Source: UBA946 sp031550725
GTDB taxonomy: Bacteria > Bacillota > Clostridia > Oscillospirales > Ruminococcaceae
Length of the DNA stretch: 64,000 bases
Direction: 5' to 3'
NCBI GenBank assembly: GCA_031550725.1
Contig: JAVBOH010000005.1
Location: 23,889 to 87,888 of the forward strand
Positions within the stretch are counted from its first letter, which is position 1. Each line of letters begins with the position of its first letter. This document shows positions 26,631 through 34,857 of the stretch, piece by piece. The notes below the pieces were generated by a model. The model ran no database searches. It saw only the letters and a list, made by a program, of their open reading frames with translations, and was not told the DNA's origin. A program made the translations under genes and the position numbers.

Positions 26631-26680
26631 TGGGGGATATTCAAATATGAGCCGATGATCTGTGACTCCTCACTAATTCA

Positions 26681-26834
26681 TCAGCTCTGCATCTTCGCAA
26701 TAATATGTTTAAACTTGCCACTAATCGGATTGCTTTCAGGAAATTTTTCCGAAAGAGCAATCTTCGCAAACACTCCATTTTGAGCCAAATACTTTTTAAC
26801 TGTTTGCTTTACCACTTTGTCAATCTGTCTGGTT
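26681..26834 (-). pseudogene. Unidentified C-terminal remnant
   Basis: The frame RQIDKVVKQTVKKYLAQNGV, then KIALSEKFPESNPISGKFKH and a stop at 26681 is protein-like, but a stop codon lies just upstream of RQID, there is no start, and I do not recognise the family. The rest of 26631-26959 shows no gene. Confidence 0.45.
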
Positions 26835-26959
26835 TAATATTTACACATATGTTGCTTTTGTTTCTATACCTTTGCTAAAATCAATAGTCTCTTTTGTATA
26901 AAAAGATAGCAATGGTTTAAACATATATAGCAGTCAATATGCTGCGATTGCTCAATATA

Positions 26960-27460
26960 TTATTTTAAGTACGAATTACTCCAAAGCCCTGTAATGCTAC
27001 CGTATTGTAAAATATGTCCATCAACAGCTCTAATCAAATCTTTTTTCCCAGAGGAAGTTTTTAACTCAAACATACAATCTAAAATAAAAACGTGAAATAC
27101 ATAACGATGAGTTCCCATTATGAACGCCGGTGGCTTAGGACCTCTATACCTGTTTTTCCCGTATCCAGAACCTTGCACAGCATTATCTAACGATTTTACA
27201 TAAATGCCGTATGGAATATTCTTTGGAATTTGTTCCATTATAGGAATATTCCATATCGTCCAATGATTAAAACTTTTGATAAATGGAATATCTAAATCAT
27301 CCATAACGATAGCAATTGAAACAGCATCATTACATATATTTGATAAATTTATATTGGGAGAAACATCATCCCCAAAGCCTGTATATTGTTTTGGAATATC
27401 TCCACCATCTATAAATGCATTACTCGTTACTTGTATTTGCGGTATACTATCTATTTTCAT
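26960..27460 (-). CDS. YbhB/YbcL (PEBP) family protein
   Basis: 166 residues from ATG 27460 (GGAGGATAA six bases upstream). Contains the phosphatidylethanolamine-binding protein signature: DIPKQYTGFGDDVSPNINLS, MDDLDIPFIKSFNHWTIWNI, YRGPKPPAFIMGTHRYVFHV (GPxPPxGxHRY). Bacterial members are small cytosolic proteins of uncertain role. Monocistronic. Confidence 0.9.
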   Translation of the reverse strand: MKIDSIPQIQVTSNAFIDGGDIPKQYTGFGDDVSPNINLSNICNDAVSIAIVMDDLDIPFIKSFNHWTIWNIPIMEQIPKNIPYGIYVKSLDNAVQGSGYGKNRYRGPKPPAFIMGTHRYVFHVFILDCMFELKTSSGKKDLIRAVDGHILQYGSITGLWSNSYLK

Positions 27461-27681
27461 GAAATTATCCTCCTGATTTACCATTAAGAAAGCACTTATT
27501 GGAATTACAATTATTATAACTTTAATTGCTTTAAGCTAAGCATATCATCTATCCATGAATTTTTCAACTTTTCACAGGTGACTTGCATTCTTGAACATCA
27601 ACTCTATAAAACTATATATTAATTGTTTTTATCAGTATATTAAATCAAACAGCGGCTTTGATTTACCAAAGCCGCCAAATG

Positions 27682-28152
27682 TTATATATCAGAATTTAAT
27701 GCATATTGTTTCACAATATCAAGTGGAAACATAGTGCGTTTAGCAACTTCTTCAGCCGACATACCCTGACTAAAAAAGCGTTTAATTACAGTATTCATAT
27801 CCTCTGCAATCTCAACAATATGCTTATCTGGATCATATACTCGAATATCACGCTGCCCCCATGGATATTCCCTAATTCCATGCACCCATTGTAAATCAGG
27901 TACACATTTCATTTCGTTGTAAACTTTGTCTAAATCTTCAACTTCAAAATAGAGTTGAAAATTGTATGACTGTTCAATAACGCTATCATTAGCTACACCA
28001 ATAAGTTCAGCATACCCTTGCTGCAAAGAAAAACCCTCAAAAGTCACATGTACACCAATATCCATTACAATATTTTGGTGAAGAACAGTTTCATAAAATT
28101 CTTTTGATAGGGATATATCCTTAACTGCTAAAAGACAACCTTGATATTTCAT
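27682..28152 (-). CDS. VOC-family protein
   Basis: About 156 residues. Glyoxalase-type fold: GCLLAVKDISLSKEFYETVL, VTFEGFSLQQGYAEL, NFQLYFEVEDLDKVYNEM and RDIRVYDPDKHIVEIAED. A C-terminal helical stretch (MSAEEVAKRTMFPLDIVKQY) is characteristic of a clostridial subgroup. Start at 28152 or 28161; GAGAGGA favours the inner ATG. Overlaps the AraC gene at its 5' end, so the two are one transcript. Confidence 0.82.
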   Translation of the reverse strand: MKYQGCLLAVKDISLSKEFYETVLHQNIVMDIGVHVTFEGFSLQQGYAELIGVANDSVIEQSYNFQLYFEVEDLDKVYNEMKCVPDLQWVHGIREYPWGQRDIRVYDPDKHIVEIAEDMNTVIKRFFSQGMSAEEVAKRTMFPLDIVKQYALNSDI

Positions 28153-28157
28153 ATTTA

Positions 28158-28979
28158 TCATTCCTCTCTTGAGGATATTATATCATAAATCTCCATACCG
28201 TCATAGTAAAAATCAGACATGGTACTCAAATATTTTTGAGGTGTTACACCACTAATAGCCTTGAAATCTTTATCAAAGTGTGCTTGGTCGAAATATCCTG
28301 CCTGCTGTGATAATGCTGCAAAGAAACAAGGTGATTTTTGAATGCTGTTCAGCACATAATTAAAGCGAGTAAGCCTTGTAAAATTCTTAACATTCATCCC
28401 GATTTGTGTAAGAAACAATCGGTTTAATTGTCGCTCACTATAACTGCACTTCTGAGCCACATCTCTCACTAATACTTGTCCATGATTATTAGAAATAACA
28501 TCTGATGCTAATAATAAAGCATCCGATACAACATGCTTTTCCATGCGTTTATATAAAATCTTCTCACATGCATCAACTAAATCTGTTGTCGTTTTTGCTT
28601 TCAAAAATGCATTTTGTAATGAAGTAAACAGTTCATAGTCAATATCTGCAAGTGAAAGCCGTTTATCAGCGAAGTTTACTTGGCTTTGTCGTGTAATTTG
28701 ATATAAACCATAAGGTGAAAGCTGAATAAGCAGCAAAATAAAATAATTGTTGGGTTCAGTTCCTAACATAACTGGTGTTAATGATGTTCCCCATAATTCA
28801 GCAAATACAGAATTCCCGTCAAAAGCAAGCGACAAAGTTCCACGAGCATCAGGCATAAGCGTGTATTGTGGCATAAATGTATTGTCATCAGGAAATACGA
28901 TATTGTAGTACAAAATATATTTCCTCATTTCAATATTCGAAGGAAACATATTAAATTGGTTATTATTTTTTATTATCAA
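28158..28979 (-). CDS. AraC-family transcriptional regulator
   Basis: 273 residues, TTG start with GGAGGAAA close upstream. The C-terminal ~100 residues are the double helix-turn-helix (VRDVAQKCSYSERQLNRLFL, LSQQAGYFDQAHFDKDFKAI, GVTPQKYL). The N-terminal domain is a DUF6597/AraC-ligand-like beta region. Probably regulates the VOC gene that overlaps its 3' end. Confidence 0.88.
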   Translation of the reverse strand: MIIKNNNQFNMFPSNIEMRKYILYYNIVFPDDNTFMPQYTLMPDARGTLSLAFDGNSVFAELWGTSLTPVMLGTEPNNYFILLLIQLSPYGLYQITRQSQVNFADKRLSLADIDYELFTSLQNAFLKAKTTTDLVDACEKILYKRMEKHVVSDALLLASDVISNNHGQVLVRDVAQKCSYSERQLNRLFLTQIGMNVKNFTRLTRFNYVLNSIQKSPCFFAALSQQAGYFDQAHFDKDFKAISGVTPQKYLSTMSDFYYDGMEIYDIISSREE

Positions 28980-29084
28980 TTGTTTCCTCCAAAAATTACT
29001 TGCAAAAATCCATTATTATGATTATACAACATAACTTTGAATTTTTCAACTTATATTAACATCCATGTATATATGTAGTATAAT

Positions 29085-29150
29085 GAATTAAAGTTTCATA
29101 TTCAATGGAAATATATTAAATTGCTATTATTATCAATTGTTTCCTTTTAG
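29085..29150. repeat. Partial duplicate of the araC 5' region
   Basis: The stretch around 29091-29150 repeats the first codons and ribosome-site region of the AraC gene (28925-28990): both carry ATATTAAATTG, TTATTATCAATTGTTTCC and TTCAAT-ATTCGAAGG-like parts with small indels. The rest of 28980-29256 has no gene. Confidence 0.55.
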
Positions 29151-29256
29151 TTGGTATATAAATAGTATAAACCATTCCCCAACGGAAGAGTCAAGTACAT
29201 TTTGAAATATTTTATACTTATAATTATACTTCATACCCAACATAAAATCAATAAAA

Positions 29257-29295
29257 AGCAAACCAAAACAGTATAATCATCTGTTTGGGTTTGCT
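29257..29295 (-). terminator. Terminator of the nitroreductase operon
   Basis: AGCAAACC (29257-29264) pairs with GGGTTTGCT (29287-29295), extended by AAACAG/CTGTTT; a T-rich tract follows on the minus strand. Confidence 0.8.
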
Positions 29296-29314
29296 GATTT
29301 CAACAATTATTATT

Positions 29315-30091
29315 TTACTTCAAAATCTCCGAAATATCCACACCATTAATCTGTAAACCGTCTAAACGACAGTCGTAAATCTTCATACCAGAAAGATTAC
29401 AATCATGAATTTCACTTTCAGAAAGATTTGCATCTGATATATCTGTTTTATAAAAACCTATGTTAACAAATGTACTTTCACAAAGATTGACATCATTAAA
29501 TATAGCTTTATACAAATCCATATGCTCATATTTTGGAGTATCATCGCTTTCTGACAGAATATCCGTAATACCCTCACCTATAAATGTAACAACATCTTCA
29601 ATCTGTGTTCGTTTAGGCGTATTAGGTACAGCATTTGGATAACCGACAGGAATAATTGCAACAGGTTTTATATCATTATTCAAATTAAGTGCTTCTGATA
29701 CTTTTTCATCATCAAATGCACCACACCAGCATGTCCCTAATCCTAAATCAGCAGCACAAAGTAAAATGTTTTGAATTGCAGCAGCTGTATCCTGTATACA
29801 ATATAGTTTTTCACCACGTTCACCATATTTGTCAGTATTTTTATCTGTATCGGCACAAACAACAATTATTACTGGTGCAGACATAATAAAGTTCTGATTT
29901 CCAGCACTTGATACAAGTTTCTGCTTTACTTCTTCATCCTTAACTACATAAAATTGCCAAGGCTGACAATTCCCTGCACTTGGAGCATAAATTGCTGATT
30001 TCAAAAGTTTTATAATATCTTCATTTGAAACCATATCTGATTTAAAGCTTCTGATACTTCTTCTCGACATTGCTAAATCAATAAAACTCAT
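29315..30091 (-). CDS. Nitroreductase with C-terminal pentapeptide-repeat tail
   Basis: 258 residues. Start at 30091 (GGAGGACTA upstream). N-terminal ~165 residues are an FMN nitroreductase: SRRSIRSFKSDMVSNEDI, APSAGNCQPWQFYVV, DTAAAIQNILLCAADLGLGT-CWCG, PVAIIPVGYPN. The last ~60 residues are pentapeptide repeats (CESTFVNIGFYKTDISDANL, SEIHDCNLSGMKIYDCRLDG). Pentapeptide proteins can mimic DNA or act as scaffolds; this fusion is unusual. It starts 2 bases after the AraC gene stop, so it is co-transcribed with that regulator. Confidence 0.88.
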   Translation of the reverse strand: MSFIDLAMSRRSIRSFKSDMVSNEDIIKLLKSAIYAPSAGNCQPWQFYVVKDEEVKQKLVSSAGNQNFIMSAPVIIVVCADTDKNTDKYGERGEKLYCIQDTAAAIQNILLCAADLGLGTCWCGAFDDEKVSEALNLNNDIKPVAIIPVGYPNAVPNTPKRTQIEDVVTFIGEGITDILSESDDTPKYEHMDLYKAIFNDVNLCESTFVNIGFYKTDISDANLSESEIHDCNLSGMKIYDCRLDGLQINGVDISEILK

Positions 30092-30093
30092 TT

Positions 30094-30936
30094 CTAGTCC
30101 TCCAATTTCTTTATAGGTATCCATATTTCTGTAACTGAATCATCTTCCGAATAACATTCAAGCTCTGATCCACCTGAATGTTCATATCCCGACATTGGAA
30201 ACCATTCTGAGTAAATTCTTTTCCATGTTGGCTGAATGTTTTCACGTCCATAACATGAGAAAATCACCCACAATCCTTTTGGAGCAAATAGTTCACTCAT
30301 ATTATCAGAAACAGGTTTATCACTTGTTGATGCGATATAAAAATCAAAAGCATCATCTTTATAATCTGTAATTATTCCTATCGTACCCCATAATAATCTG
30401 TTAGATAAATTGAAAATATCCCATATTACTCCGCTTTTATATGCCTCATCCCATATTTGAGGAATTCGGATAAAATTATGAATTCCATCATTAAATACAT
30501 TTTCCTTTATCCCAACAAACCGCATTTGAGATTTTTCTTCAATGCGATAAATTAACTCACCTTTTCCACTTACAGAGATTTCAAAATTAATTTTCGGATA
30601 TGATTTCAACATTGCACCCTTCTTTTTAGCTTCACTCGGATTAATCCCATGCAGCTTGTAAAAAGCACGAGTAAAAGCTGTAGGTGAAGTATATCCATAT
30701 TTTAAGGAAACATCAATAACGGAAATATCACTGTTTTGCAGCTCATATGCTGCTAAAGTAAGTCGTCGGTTTCGGATATATTCATTTAAAGTTATTCCTG
30801 CAATATATGAAAACATACGCTGATAATGATGAACCGAACAGCATGCTGTTTTAGCTGCTTTTGAAATATCAATTTCTTTATCAAGTCTGTCTTCGATGTA
30901 TTTTACAGATAAATTTAAGTGATTGAACCAATCCAT
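30094..30936 (-). CDS. AraC regulator with GyrI-like effector domain
   Basis: 280 residues. N-terminal AraC DNA-binding domain (ISKAAKTACCSVHHYQRMFS, VIDVSLKYGYTSPTAFTRAF, GINPSEAKKKG) followed by a C-terminal GyrI/effector-binding domain (MRFVGIKENVFNDG, IWDIFNLSNRLLWG, APKGLWVIFSCYG, WKRIYSEWFPMSGYEHSG, EIWIPIKK). This Rob/SoxS-like order senses small amphipathic compounds. An AAGGAG site precedes the ATG. It drives the nitroreductase gene 2 bases downstream. Confidence 0.9.
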   Translation of the reverse strand: MDWFNHLNLSVKYIEDRLDKEIDISKAAKTACCSVHHYQRMFSYIAGITLNEYIRNRRLTLAAYELQNSDISVIDVSLKYGYTSPTAFTRAFYKLHGINPSEAKKKGAMLKSYPKINFEISVSGKGELIYRIEEKSQMRFVGIKENVFNDGIHNFIRIPQIWDEAYKSGVIWDIFNLSNRLLWGTIGIITDYKDDAFDFYIASTSDKPVSDNMSELFAPKGLWVIFSCYGRENIQPTWKRIYSEWFPMSGYEHSGGSELECYSEDDSVTEIWIPIKKLED

Positions 30937-30983
30937 TATCTCAACTCCTTAAAAATATTATACATCATATTATTTTATATTTC

Positions 30984-31011
30984 CTCGCATTTTTATATAC
31001 AAAAATGCGAG
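30984..31011. terminator. Bidirectional hairpin between AraC and NYN genes
   Basis: Perfect 11-bp stem CTCGCATTTTT (30984-30994) and AAAAATGCGAG (31001-31011) with a 6-base loop. It lies between the start of the AraC gene and the end of the NYN gene and would end the NYN transcript. Confidence 0.7.
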
Positions 31012-31042
31012 ATGGTTGAATTGTAACATATATTTACATAAA

Positions 31043-32368
31043 TTATTTCAAATTAACACTAAAATTGCCTTCATTATCAACCGATAATTTTAAGGACTTA
31101 ATATACTTGTTATAAAAATTCATGATCTCAGTTTCATCGGCATCAATTCGTGCCTGCTTAAAAATATTAAACGCAAGCTCCTTACCGTTATACTCTAATA
31201 TTTCAGGAAGATACTGATTTAACTCATTTATAAGCACTGCTCTTTTTAAGTCATCAATATTTCCTGTACAAAAATCATCCAATGAGCAATAATATATACC
31301 ATGCTCATCAAGCTTATCCTTGATAGCTTGTCCGCATTTTGAATACTCAATCATTACAAGATATTCAGCTTCAGGCAAAGCTGAAATTAATCCCCAGTAA
31401 TCAGAATCACTTGATAACAGAATAAATGATGAAATATCATTTCTATAAAACTCCTTGCATATGCCTGTCGCTACTCTAATATCAACGAGGGATTTATGCT
31501 CTACTACTCGGCTTACCTCAATATGTTCAATCGGAATATTTACAAACCTTTCAAGGTAATCCCAACCGTTATTGGTGTTGCTATCATCATATAGTATGAT
31601 TTTATGTATTTTATTAATCTCATTCTGATTTAAGTTTTTTAGCATTCCATACAATTTATACACATCAGAATTTTCACAATCCACTACTAATGCTGTTCTA
31701 TAACTTTTTTCGATGAAATTATATATACTGTTTTTCACATCATCAACAGCATTTTTATACTTGCTCTTATCGCCGAAATAATCTTCATTCATGTCATATA
31801 ACATTTCTAGAAACTTACCATCAGTACGAAGAAGATTACCACATTCTCTTGGTACCCAATGAATATACACTTGATACGGATACTGTTCTATATTCTGCAT
31901 ATACCTGCTAAACTCTTGTTTTTGTATTTTTTCATTCGTATATTTCGGTAGTATAAACAAATCCTTTATGTATTTCCATACAATCCAATCTGGGAATAAA
32001 ACCTTGCAATTATCAATGTTTTCGTTTATAAGTTTATTTATATGAAGTGAATAATCGGCTGCTTGCTTATTTGGCAGCAGTACCTTGACACCCCATTTTT
32101 CAAGCTGATTGATATTATCAGCATCAAACCATTCTATACGGTCAATGTTTTTGAACTCATAAATCAAACAATAATCTACTTTCTTAAATCTCTGCATGAG
32201 TGTGGTGCGAATTTTACATAAATAACGTATAATGACTGCACATTGAGTGTTTTCCAATACTTCCAGTAATTCCGAACATTCGTCATTATATGTTGAAATC
32301 CATGCACTTTTCCGTATACCTATTAAAAATGCTACTGTTCCTACTATATTTCTTGTGTCTTGTCGCAA
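31043..32368 (-). CDS. NYN-domain (PIN-like) ribonuclease-type protein
   Basis: 441 residues, TTG start with AGGAGG seven bases upstream. The C-terminal half contains a NYN nuclease fold: TALVVDCENSDVYKLYGMLK with the first acidic residue, HKSLVDIRVATGICKEFYRN and SSFILLSSDSDYWGLISALP with the later acidic pair. The N-terminal ~230 residues have no recognised domain. NYN/LabA proteins are metal-dependent RNases. It is a single-gene unit; the role is unknown, with toxin or defence use possible but unsupported. Confidence 0.75.
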   Translation of the reverse strand: MRQDTRNIVGTVAFLIGIRKSAWISTYNDECSELLEVLENTQCAVIIRYLCKIRTTLMQRFKKVDYCLIYEFKNIDRIEWFDADNINQLEKWGVKVLLPNKQAADYSLHINKLINENIDNCKVLFPDWIVWKYIKDLFILPKYTNEKIQKQEFSRYMQNIEQYPYQVYIHWVPRECGNLLRTDGKFLEMLYDMNEDYFGDKSKYKNAVDDVKNSIYNFIEKSYRTALVVDCENSDVYKLYGMLKNLNQNEINKIHKIILYDDSNTNNGWDYLERFVNIPIEHIEVSRVVEHKSLVDIRVATGICKEFYRNDISSFILLSSDSDYWGLISALPEAEYLVMIEYSKCGQAIKDKLDEHGIYYCSLDDFCTGNIDDLKRAVLINELNQYLPEILEYNGKELAFNIFKQARIDADETEIMNFYNKYIKSLKLSVDNEGNFSVNLK

Positions 32369-32462
32369 TATTTCGCCTCCTTACTTTAATTTTTTCTACC
32401 CATATCTCACCATGATTTATGTATTGTCTTTGTTATATATTTTATCATAGTATAATAAAAAA

Positions 32463-32500
32463 TACAAGCTGAAAATTGATTTCTCCTCTTTCAGCTTGTA
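32463..32500 (-). terminator. Terminator of the duplicated-permease operon
   Basis: Perfect 12-bp stem TACAAGCTGAAA (32463-32474) and TTTCAGCTTGTA (32489-32500), right after the ATPase stop. Marks the end of the 32.5-40.6 kb cassette. Confidence 0.85.
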
Positions 32501-32505
32501 CATTA

Positions 32506-33144
32506 TCATCTAATTTTATTCAAAACACCTTTATCCATTTCACAAACTGTATCACAAAGAATTTCAATATCCTCAGCTGAATGTGAAGCAATGAGGATAG
32601 TCTTACCCTGTTCTTTTAGCGATAAAAGACACGCTCTAATATCAGCAACACCATCTTTATCTAGTCCGTTCATAGGTTCATCAAGAATTAGAATATCAGG
32701 GTTTTCCATGATAGCTTGTGCAAGTCCTAAACGTTGACGCATTCCGAGGGAATATTTGCGAACATGTCGTTTTAGATTAGGTTCAAGCCCAACTTGTTCC
32801 ATACTTTTTTTTACAGCATCACTATCTATTTTTTTGTTTAAATCAGCAAGCAGCTTCAAGTTTTTGTATCCACTGTAATATGGTATAAAACCAGGGGTTT
32901 CTATTATAATGCCAACCGATTCAGGAAAATCACAATCCCTTCCGATTTGTTTCTCCGATACAAATATCTCGCCACTTGTTGAACTGACAAAACCACATAT
33001 ACATTTCATCAGCATAGTTTTACCACTGCCATTTCTGCCGATAAGTCCGTGAATTTTACCCTGTTCAAATTCAATTGCGATATTTTTAAGTATAATATCT
33101 TTCTTTATTTGCAGGGTGACATTTTTAATTTCAATTATATTCAT
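32506..33144 (-). CDS. ABC transporter ATP-binding protein of the duplicated cassette
   Basis: 212 residues, a compact ATPase. Walker A GRNGSGKTM (about residue 36), signature YSLGMRQRLGLA, Walker B ILILDEPMNGLD, switch ASHS. It is the only ATPase for four permeases in the cassette and lies last in the operon, overlapping the preceding permease by 4 bases. Size and order resemble LanF of lantibiotic immunity transporters (LanFEG), but no lantibiotic genes are present, so this is only an analogy. Confidence 0.88.
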   Translation of the reverse strand: MNIIEIKNVTLQIKKDIILKNIAIEFEQGKIHGLIGRNGSGKTMLMKCICGFVSSTSGEIFVSEKQIGRDCDFPESVGIIIETPGFIPYYSGYKNLKLLADLNKKIDSDAVKKSMEQVGLEPNLKRHVRKYSLGMRQRLGLAQAIMENPDILILDEPMNGLDKDGVADIRACLLSLKEQGKTILIASHSAEDIEILCDTVCEMDKGVLNKIR

Positions 33145-34010
33145 TCTATATCCTCCAAAGAGTCATAGCTATATTTTTTTATTTGAATAGTACAAGCTAT
33201 GAATAAACCTATTATTAGTATCAAAAAATAAAGATACGAGTAGTAAAGCGGTGTAACTTCCTCACGGTAGTATTTAGTATAGTGAAGCCATACTATCGAA
33301 TTAACAGATGGGAATAACCACATTAGTCTAGAATTTATCGAGCAAAAAGTAATGCCGACTGCAATTAAGGCTCCACCTGTAAGCATTCCTCCGAATTTAT
33401 ACTTAATAATTTTAAACAATAATAATATAAATCCTAATAACACTAATTGCAAAAAAATTAGGATTGTTGAATGGATAACTGTTTCATAGGGTGTTAATTG
33501 CATATAAAGATTTTCAGGTATCAATTTTGAAACGTAACTGTCACCCATAGCAAAAAAGTGTCTATATTCAGTAGCAGTTAAGCTCCAACCGTCATATACA
33601 TAAGAATTTAAAATTATGGGTATTGTCGATGTTATAAAGATTACAAATATATAAGTAAGACTAACATACAACAGAAAAAGCATTTGCCCTAGAAGCCAGT
33701 TAATCCTACCAGTCCTTATTATTGAGAAAAGAGTATTGCCATCTGTCCGAGGGAAATCGCTGATTAGCACCATAAAAGCAATTGGCATTATGAGTAGAAT
33801 AACACCTGAATTTATTACTGCTATATAAGGCTCAAATATATTCAAGGGCGTTGACATTTGTATTGCAGCACTATTAAGAGGCTTTACTACAAAGCTAAAA
33901 ATAAATATTATAATAGTTCCCATGATAATCATTCGAGGGTTTGTAATCCACTTTGAATATTCGGTTCTGGAAGTTAGATATATTTTCTTAATGCTAATCA
34001 CATTTATCAA
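33141..34010 (-). CDS. ABC-2 type permease B, copy 2
   Basis: 289 residues, about six membrane segments. Shares the conserved stretch (FMVLxxDxPxxxxNxLFxxxRTGRxxW) with the protein at 36810-37667, so the two are paralogues. Overlaps the following ATPase and is overlapped 17 bases by the previous permease. Likely forms a heterodimer with the 33994-34845 protein. Confidence 0.78.
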   Translation of the reverse strand: MINVISIKKIYLTSRTEYSKWITNPRMIIMGTIIIFIFSFVVKPLNSAAIQMSTPLNIFEPYIAVINSGVILLIMPIAFMVLISDFPRTDGNTLFSIIRTGRINWLLGQMLFLLYVSLTYIFVIFITSTIPIILNSYVYDGWSLTATEYRHFFAMGDSYVSKLIPENLYMQLTPYETVIHSTILIFLQLVLLGFILLLFKIIKYKFGGMLTGGALIAVGITFCSINSRLMWLFPSVNSIVWLHYTKYYREEVTPLYYSYLYFLILIIGLFIACTIQIKKYSYDSLEDIE

Positions 34011-34845
34011 ACCTCCTGTTCATAATAAAAAAGAAAGTTAAAAACGAAGCAGAAGTCAGAAAAATATTTAATGCAGTGAGTTTTAAGGTTTCGGTAATTT
34101 CCTCAATATATTTTATATACAGCAAAGCATCTGCTCTTAAAAAATTTAATTTAAATGTGGTATTGATATATTGCTCTGATGAAATCATAAAGCTGAAAAT
34201 TCTGTTAAAAGCAGTATCGTAAATATATATCAACATAAATGGTATGCATGTATTTATGTATTTGTTCTTAGAAAACGATGAAAAAACAAAGGATGGGAAG
34301 GTTGACACTGCTCCGAATAAAAATACACCTAAAATACTTTTCAGAATGCTACCTAAATAAACAATTTCCCTTATTTCCAAAGCATATTTTATCGTAAGTG
34401 GAAAAAACAGCAGACATAATAAACCGAATAAAACATAACCCAAAACGGCTACAAATCCACCACTTATAAAGCTAGCTATAAATTTGCTGAAATAATAATT
34501 CAAATACCCACATCTACTAACTTCAAACTGCATAAATCCACTTTTTCGCTGTTCGCAAAATGTTAATATAAATGGACAGGAAGCAAGAATCGGTATAAAC
34601 ATACCAAAATAGCCACTGCCTACCGAATTTATAAATATGCTATAGCTTGAAAGCTCAGGGTATTGGGAATATTTTATTCTATTCATATTCAACAGAACCT
34701 CTATAACAGAAAACTTATTTCCCAAATAATCTGAATAAGCCTGAGCACTAAAGAAAAGAACTGTTGTAATTATAACACAGAATAGAAACCTATGATTAAA
34801 TATAACTGCTTTTAAGTTTTGGTTTATTGAATTAATAAGCTTCAT
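33994..34845 (-). CDS. ABC-2 type permease A, copy 2
   Basis: 283 residues, six predicted membrane segments. ILTFCEQRKSGFMQFEVSRC aligns with the FADEINSGFYKMKLSRK segment of the 37661-38569 protein, so it is its paralogue. Lies 12 bases after the lipoprotein gene. Confidence 0.78.
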   Translation of the reverse strand: MKLINSINQNLKAVIFNHRFLFCVIITTVLFFSAQAYSDYLGNKFSVIEVLLNMNRIKYSQYPELSSYSIFINSVGSGYFGMFIPILASCPFILTFCEQRKSGFMQFEVSRCGYLNYYFSKFIASFISGGFVAVLGYVLFGLLCLLFFPLTIKYALEIREIVYLGSILKSILGVFLFGAVSTFPSFVFSSFSKNKYINTCIPFMLIYIYDTAFNRIFSFMISSEQYINTTFKLNFLRADALLYIKYIEEITETLKLTALNIFLTSASFLTFFFIMNRRFDKCD

Positions 34846-34857
34846 ATCCCATCCCCC

